Part shown: positions 33,650 to 44,484 of the stretch, piece after piece
Layout of the letters: every line of letters starts with the position of its first letter
How positions within the stretch are numbered: the stretch's first letter is position 1
DNA from: Riptortus pedestris
Taxonomy: Eukaryota > Arthropoda > Insecta > Hemiptera > Alydidae
Length of the DNA stretch: 64,000 bases
Direction: 5' to 3'
Assembly (NCBI GenBank): GCA_019009955.1
Contig: CM032231.1
Span: 113,191,001 to 113,255,000, forward strand
Position numbers and translations under genes: made by a program
Notes under the pieces: generated by a model
Told to the model about the DNA's origin: nothing
Seen by the model: the letters and a program-made list of their open reading frames with translations, nothing else
The model's database searches: none

Positions 33650-34480
33650 TCCAATTTCTAACAGATAAACGTCTTGTAAAAGTTTCATCTAATAATTCGT
33701 AGGGGATGGTGACTCACTGACTTGCTAAAGCCGGCCGCAAAACAAAACGTTGGCTCAATAATACAACCTCTCTTTATTCCTCTTCAATCGGATTAGATCC
33801 TGTAATATCACCTTATGAATTTAGCCATTGTAATTATCTATACAGGGGTGCAATCATTGTAAATTAGGTTACAATAAAGAGCTCATTGTGAGGCCATCAC
33901 TCTCATATAGGTTGCTGAGGGGTTGTTGACTCAAGAAAAATAGGGGATCGCGTCGGCTTATGTAAAACCTAAACGGCTCTGATCAAAGACTTGTTGCAGC
34001 AATTGGGTCGATTTCCACAGACTGTGTTGAAAGGTTCTCTTTGTCGGTGGAAGCAAGCAAACAAAGGATCTCCAATATTAGAAAGCTGTTTGTGTTATAG
34101 ACAATTCATGGTGACATGAAATCGTCCAGCCTTGTTACTGATCGTCTCACTCGATAGGACCTTCTGATTCATTAATTAATAAGGAAATTGTAATTAATAT
34201 CAATTGAAAGAACTACTTGTCTTACATTCTTACCAGAAACAAATGTACAGCCTGGCATGTTCTTCTGAATGATATCAAGCCCCTTTTGATTTTTTTCCTA
34301 GTTCCGCCTGTTATACAATAGAACATCTTCTTGGACAGACTGATGGTTACAAGCCTTCAATATTTTCACTACAAAATTTGAATCAGGACATTTCAATACC
34401 ATCTTAAAAGTCGGTTTTTACTCAAAAAACTAAACTTAAATCGCAAATTAAAATGTATATAATTCATTGTAAAACAGTTA
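33650..34480. other. unique sequence with short competing open frames
   Basis: Around 33965-34115 two plus-strand frames of 40-50 codons overlap (one with LLQQLGRFPQTVLKGSLCRW). No splice signal or family identifies either. The remainder is AT-rich. Confidence 0.3.
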
Positions 34481-34481
34481 A

Positions 34482-34748
34482 TTGTTTTTTTATTCTTTTT
34501 TTTTTAAATTAGTAAATCATGAATATCATGTAGGGGAGAGTAGGGTAAAACCTGGTAGTCTGGAGCAAATCGGGTACCTCCGTTGTGTGTTCTGCAATCG
34601 CGTTGGTAACGATGGAACTATGCTCCACCTTTGCAGAAGAAGCAGCTGCCATTATGCCAAATTGTTAGTCGTGCTTTTTTTTGTGTCACTGATAATAATT
34701 CAATTTTTTTTGGAAGCTGCATATGATTTTAGTGGAAAAGGTTTTTGA
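34482..34748 (+). CDS. unrecognised open frame
   Basis: An 88-codon frame with CVFCNRVGNDGTMLHLC, a possible Cys/His cluster, followed by a hydrophobic stretch. The GGGGAGAGTAGGGTAAAACC block before it looks like a repeat end seen in other arthropod MITEs, so the frame may lie in a repeat. Low confidence. Confidence 0.2.
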   Translation: MFFYSFFFKLVNHEYHVGESRVKPGSLEQIGYLRCVFCNRVGNDGTMLHLCRRSSCHYAKLLVVLFFVSLIIIQFFLEAAYDFSGKGF

Positions 34749-35093
34749 TTGTACTGCGCTCCTATTCCAATTAAAATAAACAGGTTTGTAGTTCTCTTCC
34801 TACAAGTTTTAATTATCTTTATTTTAGCACTAAGTAATTGTCTTTAGTTTTTGGTATGATCAAATGATGCAATGTTTTATTTAACCTTTAACGATTCTCG
34901 AAATATGAAAAGTATAACTTTACGTAATTTTGTTTAATTATTTCACAATAAAAGCGTGTAAAATGACAAACAACAAGATAAATCTTGCAATTATGAATTT
35001 ACTTTTTCAAATATTATTGTTTTGAAATAGCTAAAAAGATTAATTTTGTTATTTTTTTATATTTATATTTTATTTTTTTGTATTGTTCCAAAA

Positions 35094-35297
35094 GGTTCTA
35101 CAAGAAAAAATATTAATATACCAGGACCACTAAATCCAGCACCCTCTGAACCCGAATCCCTTACTTTACCCTGCTGTTGTAAGACCTTGACTACTAACGC
35201 TGAACTTGCCCCCGAATCAACTTTACAAAAAATGAAGAGTGGAAAAAGAAAACCACCAAAAAGAATACAATCAGAAAATAATCCTCCTAAAAAATAA
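35094..35297 (+). CDS. candidate terminal exon, basic tail
   Basis: A T-rich tract ending TATTGTTCCAAAAG could be an acceptor. The frame then runs 67 codons to TAA with a Pro/Glu-rich middle (NIPGPLNPAPSEPESLTLPC) and a Lys/Arg-rich end (KSGKRKPPKRIQSENNPPKK), like a nuclear-localisation tail. No family recognised. A further 63-codon frame follows at 35407-35598. Confidence 0.3.
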   Translation, partial: GSTRKNINIPGPLNPAPSEPESLTLPCCCKTLTTNAELAPESTLQKMKSGKRKPPKRIQSENNPPKK

Positions 35298-35406
35298 TGC
35301 TCTATTTAAATAATAGTAAATCAAGGAATAATCCTCTCCATTTAATATTTTTCAGACTTGGTTTTCGGCCAGTGAGTTATTCCCAAAAAAATCTCTACTG
35401 AGAATA

Positions 35407-35598
35407 GGGCGGACTGCAAGGAAGTGAAAAACATCTTCTGGTCACTCAAGGTTGCACAGCGATCAAACAGAACCGTCATCCAAGTTCCAAGGCTTCTTGT
35501 TTAGAAAATCTTTTACGTAATTTTGAAGGATACGCGTCCCTTTATAATAGATTAGTTAAAAATAAATTTTTGCGCACCTCAGAAAAAGTCTCTGTATG
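35407..35598 (+). CDS. unrecognised open frame or decayed coding sequence
   Basis: 63 codons between stops, containing HLLVTQGCTAIKQNRHPSSK and LENLLRNFEGYASLYNRLVK. Another frame over 35390-35520 is also open. There is no ATG early in the frame, so this would be an internal exon or a decayed transposon gene. Just upstream, TTTAATATTTTTCAG (about 35340-35355) is a fair acceptor. Confidence 0.25.
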
Positions 35599-35898
35599 AG
35601 GTGAAGGCTTGAAGCATACTGAACAATATGTGTCGGAAGAACACGAGGTCACCTGACTTGTGATATAAGAGAACTGAGTTGCCCAGTTCCTTATTTAAGT
35701 GCTACTCAATTTTCTCTTGAGCACGAAACTCGTTTAGCCTGGAGCAAAATGAAATGTAGTGCAACTTACTCGAGTTGAATCTCGGTCGCAAATAAGTTCA
35801 ACGACCAGCCACTCCCTTAGGCTTAAATAAAAGCAGAGAATGTCTAAGCCCTAAGGTAGAGCTCTCACTAAGTACCAACATAAATAATGAAAAATAAA

Positions 35899-36790
35899 GT
35901 CCGTCACGCAGGGGCTGCCGAAACTAAGCAAATATCCCACGTGCTGATACAGCACACTTGTGATGTCATATCATAACATATTTCCTATTTCTATGTAAAA
36001 ATCAAATAAGTAGAAGGGAGAGGTTAGGAAGGGGGTTGCTGAAAGCGTAAAAAAGAAGATAGTACGAATAGCTCTATTTGTATTTACGAAAAAATACATA
36101 GAACTACAACCGTAGAGCATAGTTGTAGTAACAAGATTGGTACTATAACATTTCACTATCCAATATATAATAACAAAAATATTATGAATTTTCGAATTCC
36201 CCGTCCCTCTAAACCTCCATTATTCCAGGCTCAACTTCATCAAAAATAAATATGATATTTAGTTTTGACTGAACCGGTTTAATATCGAGTTTGCTATAGA
36301 TCAAATAAAAATTTTCTAGACCAGAGCGTAACATTTTTATAATCTAATTGGTGGAATAATATGTATTATTTACACATAGCATAATTTGGTTTATGATATA
36401 ACAGCTTATTGTTAATATGACATGAGTAGGAGTGAGGGTTTTCTGAATGTTGTGTACTAAAATAAAATCCAAATATCTCGTTTAATATTACTGATAGAGA
36501 AAATATGTATATAACAACAGCTATAGGAAATTAAATTTACGATAAGATTAATTCTATACTCCTTTTCAGTCGGATTTATGATAACGGAGAAATTTCGAAA
36601 TTCTCCCCCTCTAAACCCCTCCTGTCTGATTTAAAAAGTTACTTGATTTTAGTTTTGCGTGACTTATATATCTATATAATTTCAACGGACCTCGTCTTCG
36701 TCATCTCCTAGGTAGGATGAATGTTTTCACTCATTGGAGGACATTGGAGGAAATTTTCCGAAAATCGCGTCATGAGTACATACCCGAAAA
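35899..36790 (-). repeat. FAM1 element, variant subfamily, decayed long form
   Basis: Starts GTCCGTCACGCAGGGGCTGCC, then CCCACGTGCTGATACAGCAC and TGTGATGTCATATC, a variant shared with 9396 and 52675. It later shows AAATATCTCGTTTAATATT, CGGATTTATGATAACGG, CAACGGACCTCGTCTTCG and AAAATCGCGTCATGAGTAC. Confidence 0.7.
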
Positions 36791-36911
36791 GGATGTGGCT
36801 ATATTTTCCCTACAACTTTTATCAATTTGTTTTCTCCAATTACTTTCGGTCATTTCATTCGTTTAGAACTATTGTCATATTGTTTTACAATAGTCACTAT
36901 TTGAGGGATCC

Positions 36912-37430
36912 TGTAGCTTCACAAAATTGATGGGAGGATCGTGGCCGGACGAAATGGGGCACGTGGGATATCTCCGGAGACATTCGGCACGAACTATGGA
37001 CTTTCTTTGAGCTCAGCTTCCCAAGGGGGCTTTAACACTGGTTTCGGAGTGCGATTTCTCTGCTCTGGGTAAGTGGTCTGTCGGCTAACACCTCTCTGAA
37101 GGATTTACGGCCAATCTTGAAGGACTGTGCCCGTCAGCTGATGAATTCAGTGAAGGGGTTGGCAAAACTGCTCCCAATAGGCCCTCACCTTTAACTCACA
37201 CCGATTTCACTCCAAGTGATTGATGAGCATTGTCTCCCGGACCAATCTCAAAAGTTGATCCCACTTTTTTACGACCACTATGAAAAAGCTGTCCTCTGAT
37301 TCTTTTTTTTATCCCCACTCGAGATGCAAAAGGAGGACACGTTTTCATCAACAATCTCCAAGTCTCATTCGGTAAATATAACCGTTAACAACAGGACTTT
37401 TTACATAATTGCATTTAAATGACAGGTATG
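36912..37430 (+). pseudogene. decayed protein-coding sequence, unrecognised
   Basis: One frame (from about 37068) reads VSGLSANTSLKDLRPILKDC then ARQLMNSVKGLAKLLPIGPH, a stop, LTPISLQVIDEHCLPDQSQK and LIPLFYDHYEKAVL, a stop, then MQKEDTFSSTISKSHSVNIT. So about 120 codons of one frame carry only two stops. Upstream frames (GALTLVSECDFSALGK) suggest one frameshift near 37068. A donor-like CTGGGTAAGTGG is at the same point. It may be a pseudogene or a retroelement gag-like remnant. Confidence 0.45.
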
Positions 37431-37439
37431 TACCACTGG

Positions 37440-37735
37440 CTTCATTTAAAGTAAAAAATTCGTTTACGTACATATTGGTTCCCAAGTCCAAAAAAACAAA
37501 AGAATTTACATATTTTCGTCTACCGTATCCATTTTAAATATTTGTGATTATACAGCGATTTCATAGTAATTATATGTTTATCCTCAGATCAGCGCAATAA
37601 CTTGTTAATTTACCAGATCAAAATTAGAACGTTAGAACTCAGCAACTATGGCAAATGCAAAGACGAAGGTTAACTATCTTATCATAAGAAATGGACGATT
37701 ATAGATGAGAGAAAGCCACAAGGTTTTTAACTTCA
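37440..37735. other. AT-rich spacer
   Basis: No open frame or repeat end seen. Confidence 0.4.
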
Positions 37736-37740
37736 GCTAT

Positions 37741-38303
37741 GGTGCTTGTTCCCGAAGTCCTCCTTGAAGAAGTAGGTGCATGCATAGGTAAAGGGTATGA
37801 GTAGGGGGTATGCCCCTACTTCAGCGATTATAAGGGTGTTTGTAGGGTCTCTTAAATGTAAAGGCTGGAACCTTCTGTAACGGTAGGAACCTGTTCTCCA
37901 AGTTCCCACTTCAGCAGGGAAGATGGATATTTTCAGGGTCCTTAAAATGTATAGGTTGGTACCTCCTGTAATGGTAGGTACTTGTTCTCCAAGTTCCAAC
38001 TTCAGCAGAGAAGGGTGTTTGCATGGTCCCTAAAATGTATAGGTTGGTACCTCCTGTAATGGTAGGTACTTGTTCTCCAAGTTCCAACTTCAGCAGAGAA
38101 GGGTGTTTGCAGGGTTCCTAAAATGTATAGGCTGGCACCTCCTGCAATGGTGGGAACTTGTCCTCCAAGTGCCCACTTCAGCAGAGGAGAAGGGTGTTTG
38201 CAGGGTTCCTAAAATGTATAGGTTGGTACCTCCTGTAACGGTAGGAAATTGTTCTCCAAGTTCCCACTTTAGCAGAGAAGAAGGGTGTTTGCAGGTTCCC
38301 TAA
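37741..38303. repeat. tandem array, 88-91-bp unit
   Basis: Units begin AAGGGTGTTTGCA at 38011, 38099, 38190 and 38281 (spacing 88, 91, 91) with older units to the left. Each contains AAATGTATAGG, TGGTACCTCCTGTAA and TTGTTCTCCAAGTTC. The 91-bp form has an extra triplet in GCAGAGGAGAAGG. Open frames on both strands come from the repeat. Confidence 0.9.
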
Positions 38304-38316
38304 AATATGGAGGGTG

Positions 38317-38682
38317 TTAGCTATTCACTATATATGGTGTTATCTTCGTTAATGGATGGAGCTTCTTCTTGAGGCTGCAGTAGATAAGTAGCAACCGGAT
38401 AATGTGTAAAAAATAATGATTATTACAGCACCAAAATCCGTATACGGGATTAGCTTCTGTAAGGTTGAGATAGTTCTCATAGTTCTTGCCAACATCAGAA
38501 GTAGGGGTTTTGCAGGTGTCGAGGCAAGTATTGTTGTCCCCGCATATTACATAAGGTAACTGGACTCTTATACATAAGGCAAGAAATAGACAAAATTGGC
38601 CCCTAATAAAAAATATAGTGTGACAATGATGTTGAAAATTTCTGGGCAAAATTACTTTGTCGCTACTAAAAATTATCAACAT
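38317..38682 (-). CDS. 121-residue open frame, possible membrane or secreted protein part
   Basis: ATG-started and among the longer non-repetitive frames in the window. It has a hydrophobic segment (FFIRGQFCLFLALC), several cysteines (VICGDNNTCLDTCKTP, FWCCNN) and a second hydrophobic run (FLHIIRLLLIYC). The frame upstream (38666-38917, 83 codons, Ser-rich) overlaps its start. Just upstream on the same strand is CTGAG/GTAAGTAC, a strong donor at 38939/38938. No family recognised. Confidence 0.3.
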   Translation of the reverse strand: MLIIFSSDKVILPRNFQHHCHTIFFIRGQFCLFLALCIRVQLPYVICGDNNTCLDTCKTPTSDVGKNYENYLNLTEANPVYGFWCCNNHYFLHIIRLLLIYCSLKKKLHPLTKITPYIVNS

Positions 38683-38976
38683 AAAGTGAACATTTTCTCC
38701 CCTCCGAAAAGCTATTGATCACAGAGGCTTGCCTAAGGTGTGTTGGCGGATAAGTATATATTACTATAGGAAAGGAGGAAGATGATAGTATAGGATGTGA
38801 AGTGTAGCGGGAGGTAGGACTGACTACGATAGAGGCTATGGAGGAGGAAGGACTTGAACTTGACCCAGAGATGGCCGTGAACCTCCTGGGACATGGACCA
38901 CCTGAGAGGGGCACCACTTTCTAGCAGCTTGTACTTACCTCAGTAGGCCAAGGTCCCCCTCTCCTCCTCGTACACG

Positions 38977-39223
<247 letters not shown>

Positions 39224-39309
39224 TCCGTTCCTCCCTACTCTCACTCTCTCTATCTCCCTCTCCCTTCCTCCCTCCTCTCACTCTCTCTTTCGCTATTCCC
39301 CCTCCTCTC

Positions 39310-39582
39310 ATGTTGAACAATCATCTTCATAGACTTTGGAAATCTGTAGCTGCCCCCGATGTGGATTCGCGATCAGTGTTTCATGTAGAGAATGACCAAC
39401 TCGACTTACAACACCTGTTAACCATGGAGGACGAGGATGAGTTGTCTACATTAGATGACAAGACTCAGCCCCTACCCGGGAAGGGCGAGGGCCATTGGCC
39501 AGTTCAACAGCTGTTAGCTTCATTATGGACGGGAATAGGAGAGGTAGCTAATTATCCTGCCAGACGCGCATACTCTACCTAA
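39310..39582 (+). CDS. 90-residue open frame, candidate exon
   Basis: Starts at ATG 39310 and stops at TAA 39582. Codon composition is balanced and GC is higher than surroundings. Contains an acidic middle (LLTMEDEDELSTLDD) and GHWPVQQLLASLWTGIGEVA. The pyrimidine-rich microsatellite upstream and CTTCATAG at 39337 could serve as an acceptor with the frame unchanged, so it may be a last exon. No family recognised. Confidence 0.4.
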   Translation: MLNNHLHRLWKSVAAPDVDSRSVFHVENDQLDLQHLLTMEDEDELSTLDDKTQPLPGKGEGHWPVQQLLASLWTGIGEVANYPARRAYST

Positions 39583-39994
39583 TCCATAAGGGCTCAACGC
39601 AGCCATATAGCGAACTTGTGAACTAAATTATTCCCTTCTTAAGGAACAAACCTGCACCTCTTTTTAACTTCATCTTACTGAGCAAAAGATTGCTTCAACT
39701 GTTCATTATACATTTGGTTGGACCTTATTAAATTTACGCAAATTACAGAGAAGGGCGCACTTCTCTTAGTTGTCACAACTTGTACAGTTGAGTCTGTGAT
39801 TCCATTACTCTAAAGCAAAGAAATCTTATTTCCTTTGATCGATTTCAAATAAAGCAAAGCTTGTAAGTAATCTTTTTGATATTAGAAATTAGCTTACTGC
39901 AAGCCTCTGTGTTTCCTTTTTATTACCATGTTCTAGCGATTTAGGAATAGTTTGGAAAACTAATCTTCCAGAAGAATACAAATAAAGTTGCAAA

Positions 39995-40728
39995 TTACAA
40001 ATTATTAAAGCCTGAACCCACTACATCACAGAGATGTTCGGGAGCAAAGTCCAAGCCGTCTTGGTCCATTTGAACCATCTTGTCTATTGTGATGAATTTG
40101 TGTTCAGGTGCTTCTGATGTGGCGTCTTCTGTCCTGAAACCTATAGAACCCAAAAAGACAACTCAAAAGGTTTTAGCATGATTCTTGTGTTCCCATTTTG
40201 ACACAAATTACAGATTAAATTTGCAACACTGTGTGTTATTTTCCTGAAAAAAGTTCTTTACTTTTTACTAGTTATTATACCTCTTATGAACGACTCTAAA
40301 CAGTTAGTTTATTTCTCCATCACTAGAACACTACCTCTAAGGAGTATCATAGACTTACAGTAGTAACAGAAGATTTTTAGTTTCTTAGTTTCAAATACCT
40401 AAAAGATTCTTTACAAAGATCGCTTTGTATGAAATCAATCAGTTTAGTGTTAATAAATTTCTTTCGTAAGCACTACAATGTCTACAGTTCATATACCATT
40501 ATAATTGGTCATATCAAGTCTGCTACGCTATCTAGCAAACATGTTCTGTACTCCTCCCTGTCTTCCTGTGCATTGAAATCACCTCGGTATTAGGTCGGAT
40601 TTGGTATTTAATGTTAAATTTTGGCCAGAAGGGTTTCTTCTCTTCAAACACCGCGTCCTCAAGAGATGCATTAGATATATCGTTGTACACTGATTAACAA
40701 TATATTCCATTTTTCGATGAATCTGATT
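39995..40728 (-). CDS. two-exon gene fragment, 3' end, unrecognised
   Basis: Exon A 40728-40583 (146 nt) follows a pyrimidine-rich acceptor ending AACCTGCAG and ends CCGAG before GTGATT. Exon B 40133-39995 (139 nt) follows TCTATAGGTTTCAG and ends at TAA. Exon A ends in phase 2 and exon B supplies one base, so the frame joins exactly. The product end contains LLRTRCLKRRNPSGQN, then FITIDKMVQMDQDGLDF and ends GSGFNNL. The first part is basic, the second acidic. AATAAA on the minus strand near 39920 may be the poly(A) signal. An alternative frame over exon A is also open, so exon A is less sure than exon B. Confidence 0.45.
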
Positions 40729-40739
40729 CTGCAGGTTCA

Positions 40740-41880
40740 ACCAAGGTAAAAGTAAGCATCACAATAGGCCATGCCTGAGATATTTCTTAATAAGAAATGC
40801 CATATTTATTTTTACATTATTTACAATTATGGCAAGGGCGGATACAATTTTATTAAATATTAATAATTTTTACTTGAAAGAAAACTATCTCTGAATACGC
40901 ATATAGTTTTACAGTAATTAACTCGTTTTAAAGAATAATTATGTTAATACATTTTCCATGAAGAATGAGTCATTCTATATTATGGATCGGGATATGGCAT
41001 AAGTCTCCATGGTTAGTAAAAGATTTTTAATATGTCCAAATTCTTACCATTTCAGGAATCCACGGGGAGTGATGTTTTGAAAACATTACAGTTATAAGTA
41101 ATAATTGTTTATATCTCTTTATAGTAATAAGACAATCTTAACACCATCACATTGGTGTCATTGTCATTTTAATGAAATAAGACAACCTTATGGTTAATAA
41201 ATTTGATAATATAAATATGTTGGTTTATTATTTTCAATTAAATTATTGTTACCATTTTGTTTTAAAATTTATTTTTTAATCTAAAAAATTATTACTAATA
41301 TAAAATACTTGAAAGATTAAATTAAGGTTAAAATGCATGGGGGGAATAGGTTCAAATTAAAATATCCATTTTAAAATATCCTCTAAAATATGTTTAACAC
41401 TTTTTGTATAAATAATAACCAATACAAATGTAAACTTAAAACCTAAATATTAAAATATAAATAAAATACATTCAATTCAGATAAATTATTTAAGCATAAT
41501 ATGGAAAATTAAAATGGAAAGAGACACCAACAAATACTCTTTTTTATCTACGTAGCCGCCTTTATTAAAAAACGCTCTACAAGTTTTAGTAAAGTCTGCG
41601 TGGGGAAAATAAGTTTATATTCACAACTCTTGCCATTGTAGTATGCAGAATATTAATGTAGAGTCCAGGAATGCTGTAAGAAGTATATTTTCGATTTCCT
41701 TCTTAGAATTTCCTGTTTTTTGCCAAGGTTATCAAACAGAATACTAGAACTAATTTCCCTCTTCGTAATGGTATTAACACTTTTTTGGTTAGAGACGTCT
41801 AATTAACAAACTCTCAAAATTAACTACTACCAAGGCTAATCTGGGAAGTCCATAGGAAGGGAAGTATTGTATATTTAACA
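40740..41880. other. unique AT-rich sequence
   Basis: If the preceding gene is real, upstream introns or exons lie here. A minus-strand stretch at 41560-41760 is open for about 20-35 codons on either side of one stop and is hydrophobic, without clear splice sites. Confidence 0.35.
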
Positions 41881-41884
41881 AGTC

Positions 41885-42150
41885 CATGGCGGAAGATAAA
41901 AAAAAAATGAAAACTTCAAATGATTATTCAAATAATTTTTATTTCTGAACTAGCTTCACGTTCATATGACGTTCATTAGAGATCCTACAGCACAAAAAAA
42001 TAAACAAACGGCTACATCTTTCCCTATTACCTTCCAGTAGCCGTGGAGAATGGCAGGCAAGTCTGCTGATTTATGTTGATACATCACGTAATAAAAAAAA
42101 TATCGAATGTACCTAATGAAGTGGTCTATACCATAAACGAGAAATTTACG
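41885..42150 (+). mobile_element. truncated copy of the ATGGCGGAAG TIR element
   Basis: CATGGCGGAAGATAAAAAAA then TGAAAACTTCAAATGATTATT match the left end of the element at 49605, and GCTGATTTATGTTGATAC / AATGAAGTGG match its interior. The right end is missing. Confidence 0.65.
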
Positions 42151-42190
42151 TTGATTAAATATCACTGTAAAGTTTCTTATAAATTAAAAG

Positions 42191-43005
42191 GGGCTCCAGT
42201 TAGCCGTATGAGTTGAGGCGTTGGTCTTAAGCTCAAGCGCTAAACCTAGAATGGCGAGTTCGACTCCCGCCTGGACAATAGGAATTTATTTAATAATGGA
42301 CTCATTAAAAAGTCCGTCACGCAGGGGCTGCGTAAACTAAGCAGATTTCCCACGTGAAGTTATACAATAGAGAAATTTCAGAATAGAGAGTCGAACAGTT
42401 ACGGTAACGGCCCGAACTAACTCTTGACGGAAACTCACGACTAGACCCGAAGTTAGCCGATCTCATCTCAGAAGCTGAATACAGAAAAATGCAAATATCT
42501 CGGTTTATATTCAAGATACAGAATAAATGTATATAACATTATTTATAGTAAATTTAATTTGAAATAAGATTGACTCTATACAATTTTTCGATCCGACGTA
42601 TAGTAACGGAGATATTTTGAATTTTCGAAAATCCTTTCCTCTAAACCCCCCCCCCTCCCATTGGTCCGATTTCAGCCATTAACGAACTTGATCTTTATTT
42701 TTACATAAAACGTTTAAATATCGAGTTTGGTAACGATCAAACGAAAATTGCGACCGCTCGAGCGTTAACAGATATATATATATATATACAATTTTGAACG
42801 GACCTCATTTTCGTCATCTCCTGGGTAGGATCGATGGACATTTGAAGAAATTTTTCGAAACTCGCGTCATGAGTACGCCCTCAATAGCTGATTTCCCTTA
42901 AGTAATCTGCTAATAAAATTCTTAAACCCACCCTGGCTAGAAAGAGGTGTTACCCTGTAGATAACCAGTCCCAATTAGCCATAATATCATTAAGTGGATG
43001 TAAAT
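42191..43005 (+). mobile_element. tRNA-derived SINE split by FAM1
   Basis: Head GGGGCTCCAGTTAGCCG and box B GAGTTCGACTCCCGCC lead to GACTCATT, where FAM1 (42312-42911) intervenes. The SINE resumes with AATAAAATTCTTAAACCCACC, CCCTGTAGATAACCAGTCCC and an A-rich tail. Confidence 0.9.
42312..42911 (-). repeat. FAM1 element, complete short form (600 bp)
   Basis: From GTCCGTCACGCAGGGGC to the damaged palindromic end (CCCTTAAGTAATCTGCT). Short TA tract at 42774-42787. Because it sits in a SINE, the empty site can be reconstructed: CATTAAATAAAATTC. The insertion point lies in the A run, and no clear target duplication is left beyond A bases. Confidence 0.95.
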
Positions 43006-43009
43006 AAAT

Positions 43010-43012
<3 letters not shown>

Positions 43013-43099
<87 letters not shown>
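43013..43099. repeat. TA microsatellite after the SINE tail
   Basis: Almost pure (TA)n with a single CATA interruption at about 43047. The Tyr-Ile open frame across it is an artefact. Confidence 0.95.
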
Positions 43100-43102
<3 letters not shown>

Positions 43103-43499
43103 CACATGATTTATTTCTGTTTTCTCATTGAGCAACTTCTTTCTATTTTCTATAATGTTCATATTCTCATCGATCCTCTTCTACCTTAAATTACTTTCAT
43201 TTACTATTATACTTACATTTTCAAAACCAAATTCTTTCATATAGTTCAGTAAAGTTAAATAGGTCCTTTTTTTCCCAGGGAATTTTATTATTATGTGAAT
43301 AATTGAGTCTGTTAAATTTCGAATTTTGGAGAGATTGATTATAGCATCTACGATTTACGTGGTATTAATTTAAATACTCCTCAACCTTGGATGATAATGG
43401 AATAAATAATTGCAAAGATAATTCATAATTCTGAATTTTATCAGTCTCCTATCAATTTAGATTTTTACGATAACGAACGTGGTAAGATAATACACTTGG

Positions 43500-43886
43500 A
43501 TGAAAAGTGTGTCAGTAGCTCAACTGCTTAATAACAGAACTAGATTCAGCTCTGGTGCCAGAGTGAAATTTCCCAATAAACGGATAGTTTTTAATGACCG
43601 GGCAGTTAAAAGGTTTGTCTGGTATCCTGCCGTCTCGACATCGACCGCTCCACACACATCAGAGCGATTCGTTCCAGGCTCATCAGAGAGAACTAACCAG
43701 GCCAAAAAATATGTAAATAGACGAAACAGATCCAGTTCTGGTGGTCAAAACAAATTTTTCCCCGGATTATATGTCGAAATTATGTGGGTTTCTATATGTG
43801 AAGATGGCGAGGCCGTGAGAACACTTCCTGTCAAATATACCTTGTTTAATTTTCATCTCAGCCCTAATAATGTTAGAACTTCATGA
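43500..43886 (+). CDS. 128-residue open frame, candidate gene
   Basis: ATG at 43500, stop at 43884-43886. One of the longest non-repetitive frames in the window. It is basic and Ser/Arg-rich (FVPGSSERTNQAKKYVNRRN) with a more hydrophobic end (GLYVEIMWVSICEDGEAV). Immediately upstream another frame (about 43317-43530) is open with one stop and contains NSEFYQSPINLDFYDNERGK, so coding may extend upstream through a frameshift or splice. A strong acceptor-like TTTTTTCCCAG lies at 43269-43279. No family recognised. Confidence 0.4.
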   Translation: MKSVSVAQLLNNRTRFSSGARVKFPNKRIVFNDRAVKRFVWYPAVSTSTAPHTSERFVPGSSERTNQAKKYVNRRNRSSSGGQNKFFPGLYVEIMWVSICEDGEAVRTLPVKYTLFNFHLSPNNVRTS

Positions 43887-44175
43887 TTCTGATTTTCAAT
43901 TTACTGACTTGTTAATTTCAGATAGCAGACCAATAATATTCCCAAATAGTTTATATTCTCAATTTAACTTTTATTTTTACTGAAAGGCTATTTGTTTAAA
44001 AGCATTGGTTGACTTTTAACTTTTGAAAACTAAGCACCATGTACAAAATCCAGTAGGAATAAAATCCAACTCTCAACATTTAATTAGTAAATTATATTCT
44101 ATCAATTCATAAGTAAAAACGGTTTTTCAAAAGCCGCAATATAAATGATTTTTTTAATATAATTTTATAATTTTT

Positions 44176-44346
44176 ATAATTTATGAACGGCCACTTTTTG
44201 CTCCAATGGATAATTGGAACTGGATAAGGATTTTATTTAATGATTTTGCCACTAAATAAATACCGATTACCCAGGTGGGAATCGAACTCACAATGTAGGT
44301 TTACCATGTAAGGTGAAGGCACTTAACACATATGGCTGACCTGAGC
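44176..44346 (-). mobile_element. tRNA-derived SINE, diverged
   Basis: Box B complement GGGAATCGAACTCACAA and head complement ACATATGGCTGACCTGAGC. The body is partly deleted. Confidence 0.85.
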
Positions 44347-44484
44347 ACTGATAATTATTTATTTTTGATTTTTAAAGAATTTTTACATGTTCATAAAATT
44401 TCTAGTCAGTCCAAATTAAAGTTCATTACATTCAACAAATGTATAAATTTACTATGCAACCCATTTATATATCATACTTTTTAA

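Noticed and set aside
38070..38303. 77-residue frame with repeated modules (and minus frame 37733-37999)
   Set aside because: Both are translations of the 88-91-bp tandem array; unit lengths of 88 and 91 shift frame between copies, so no repeated protein is maintained.
42191..42290. tRNA gene
   Set aside because: The tRNA-like boxes belong to a SINE head: no acceptor-stem pairing that I can close, multiple dispersed copies with a common body and tail.
43430..43520. Alpha-carbonic anhydrase (QSPINL hexapeptide in an upstream frame)
   Set aside because: Only six residues match; the zinc-binding HxHW region and the usual N-terminal tryptophans are absent nearby.
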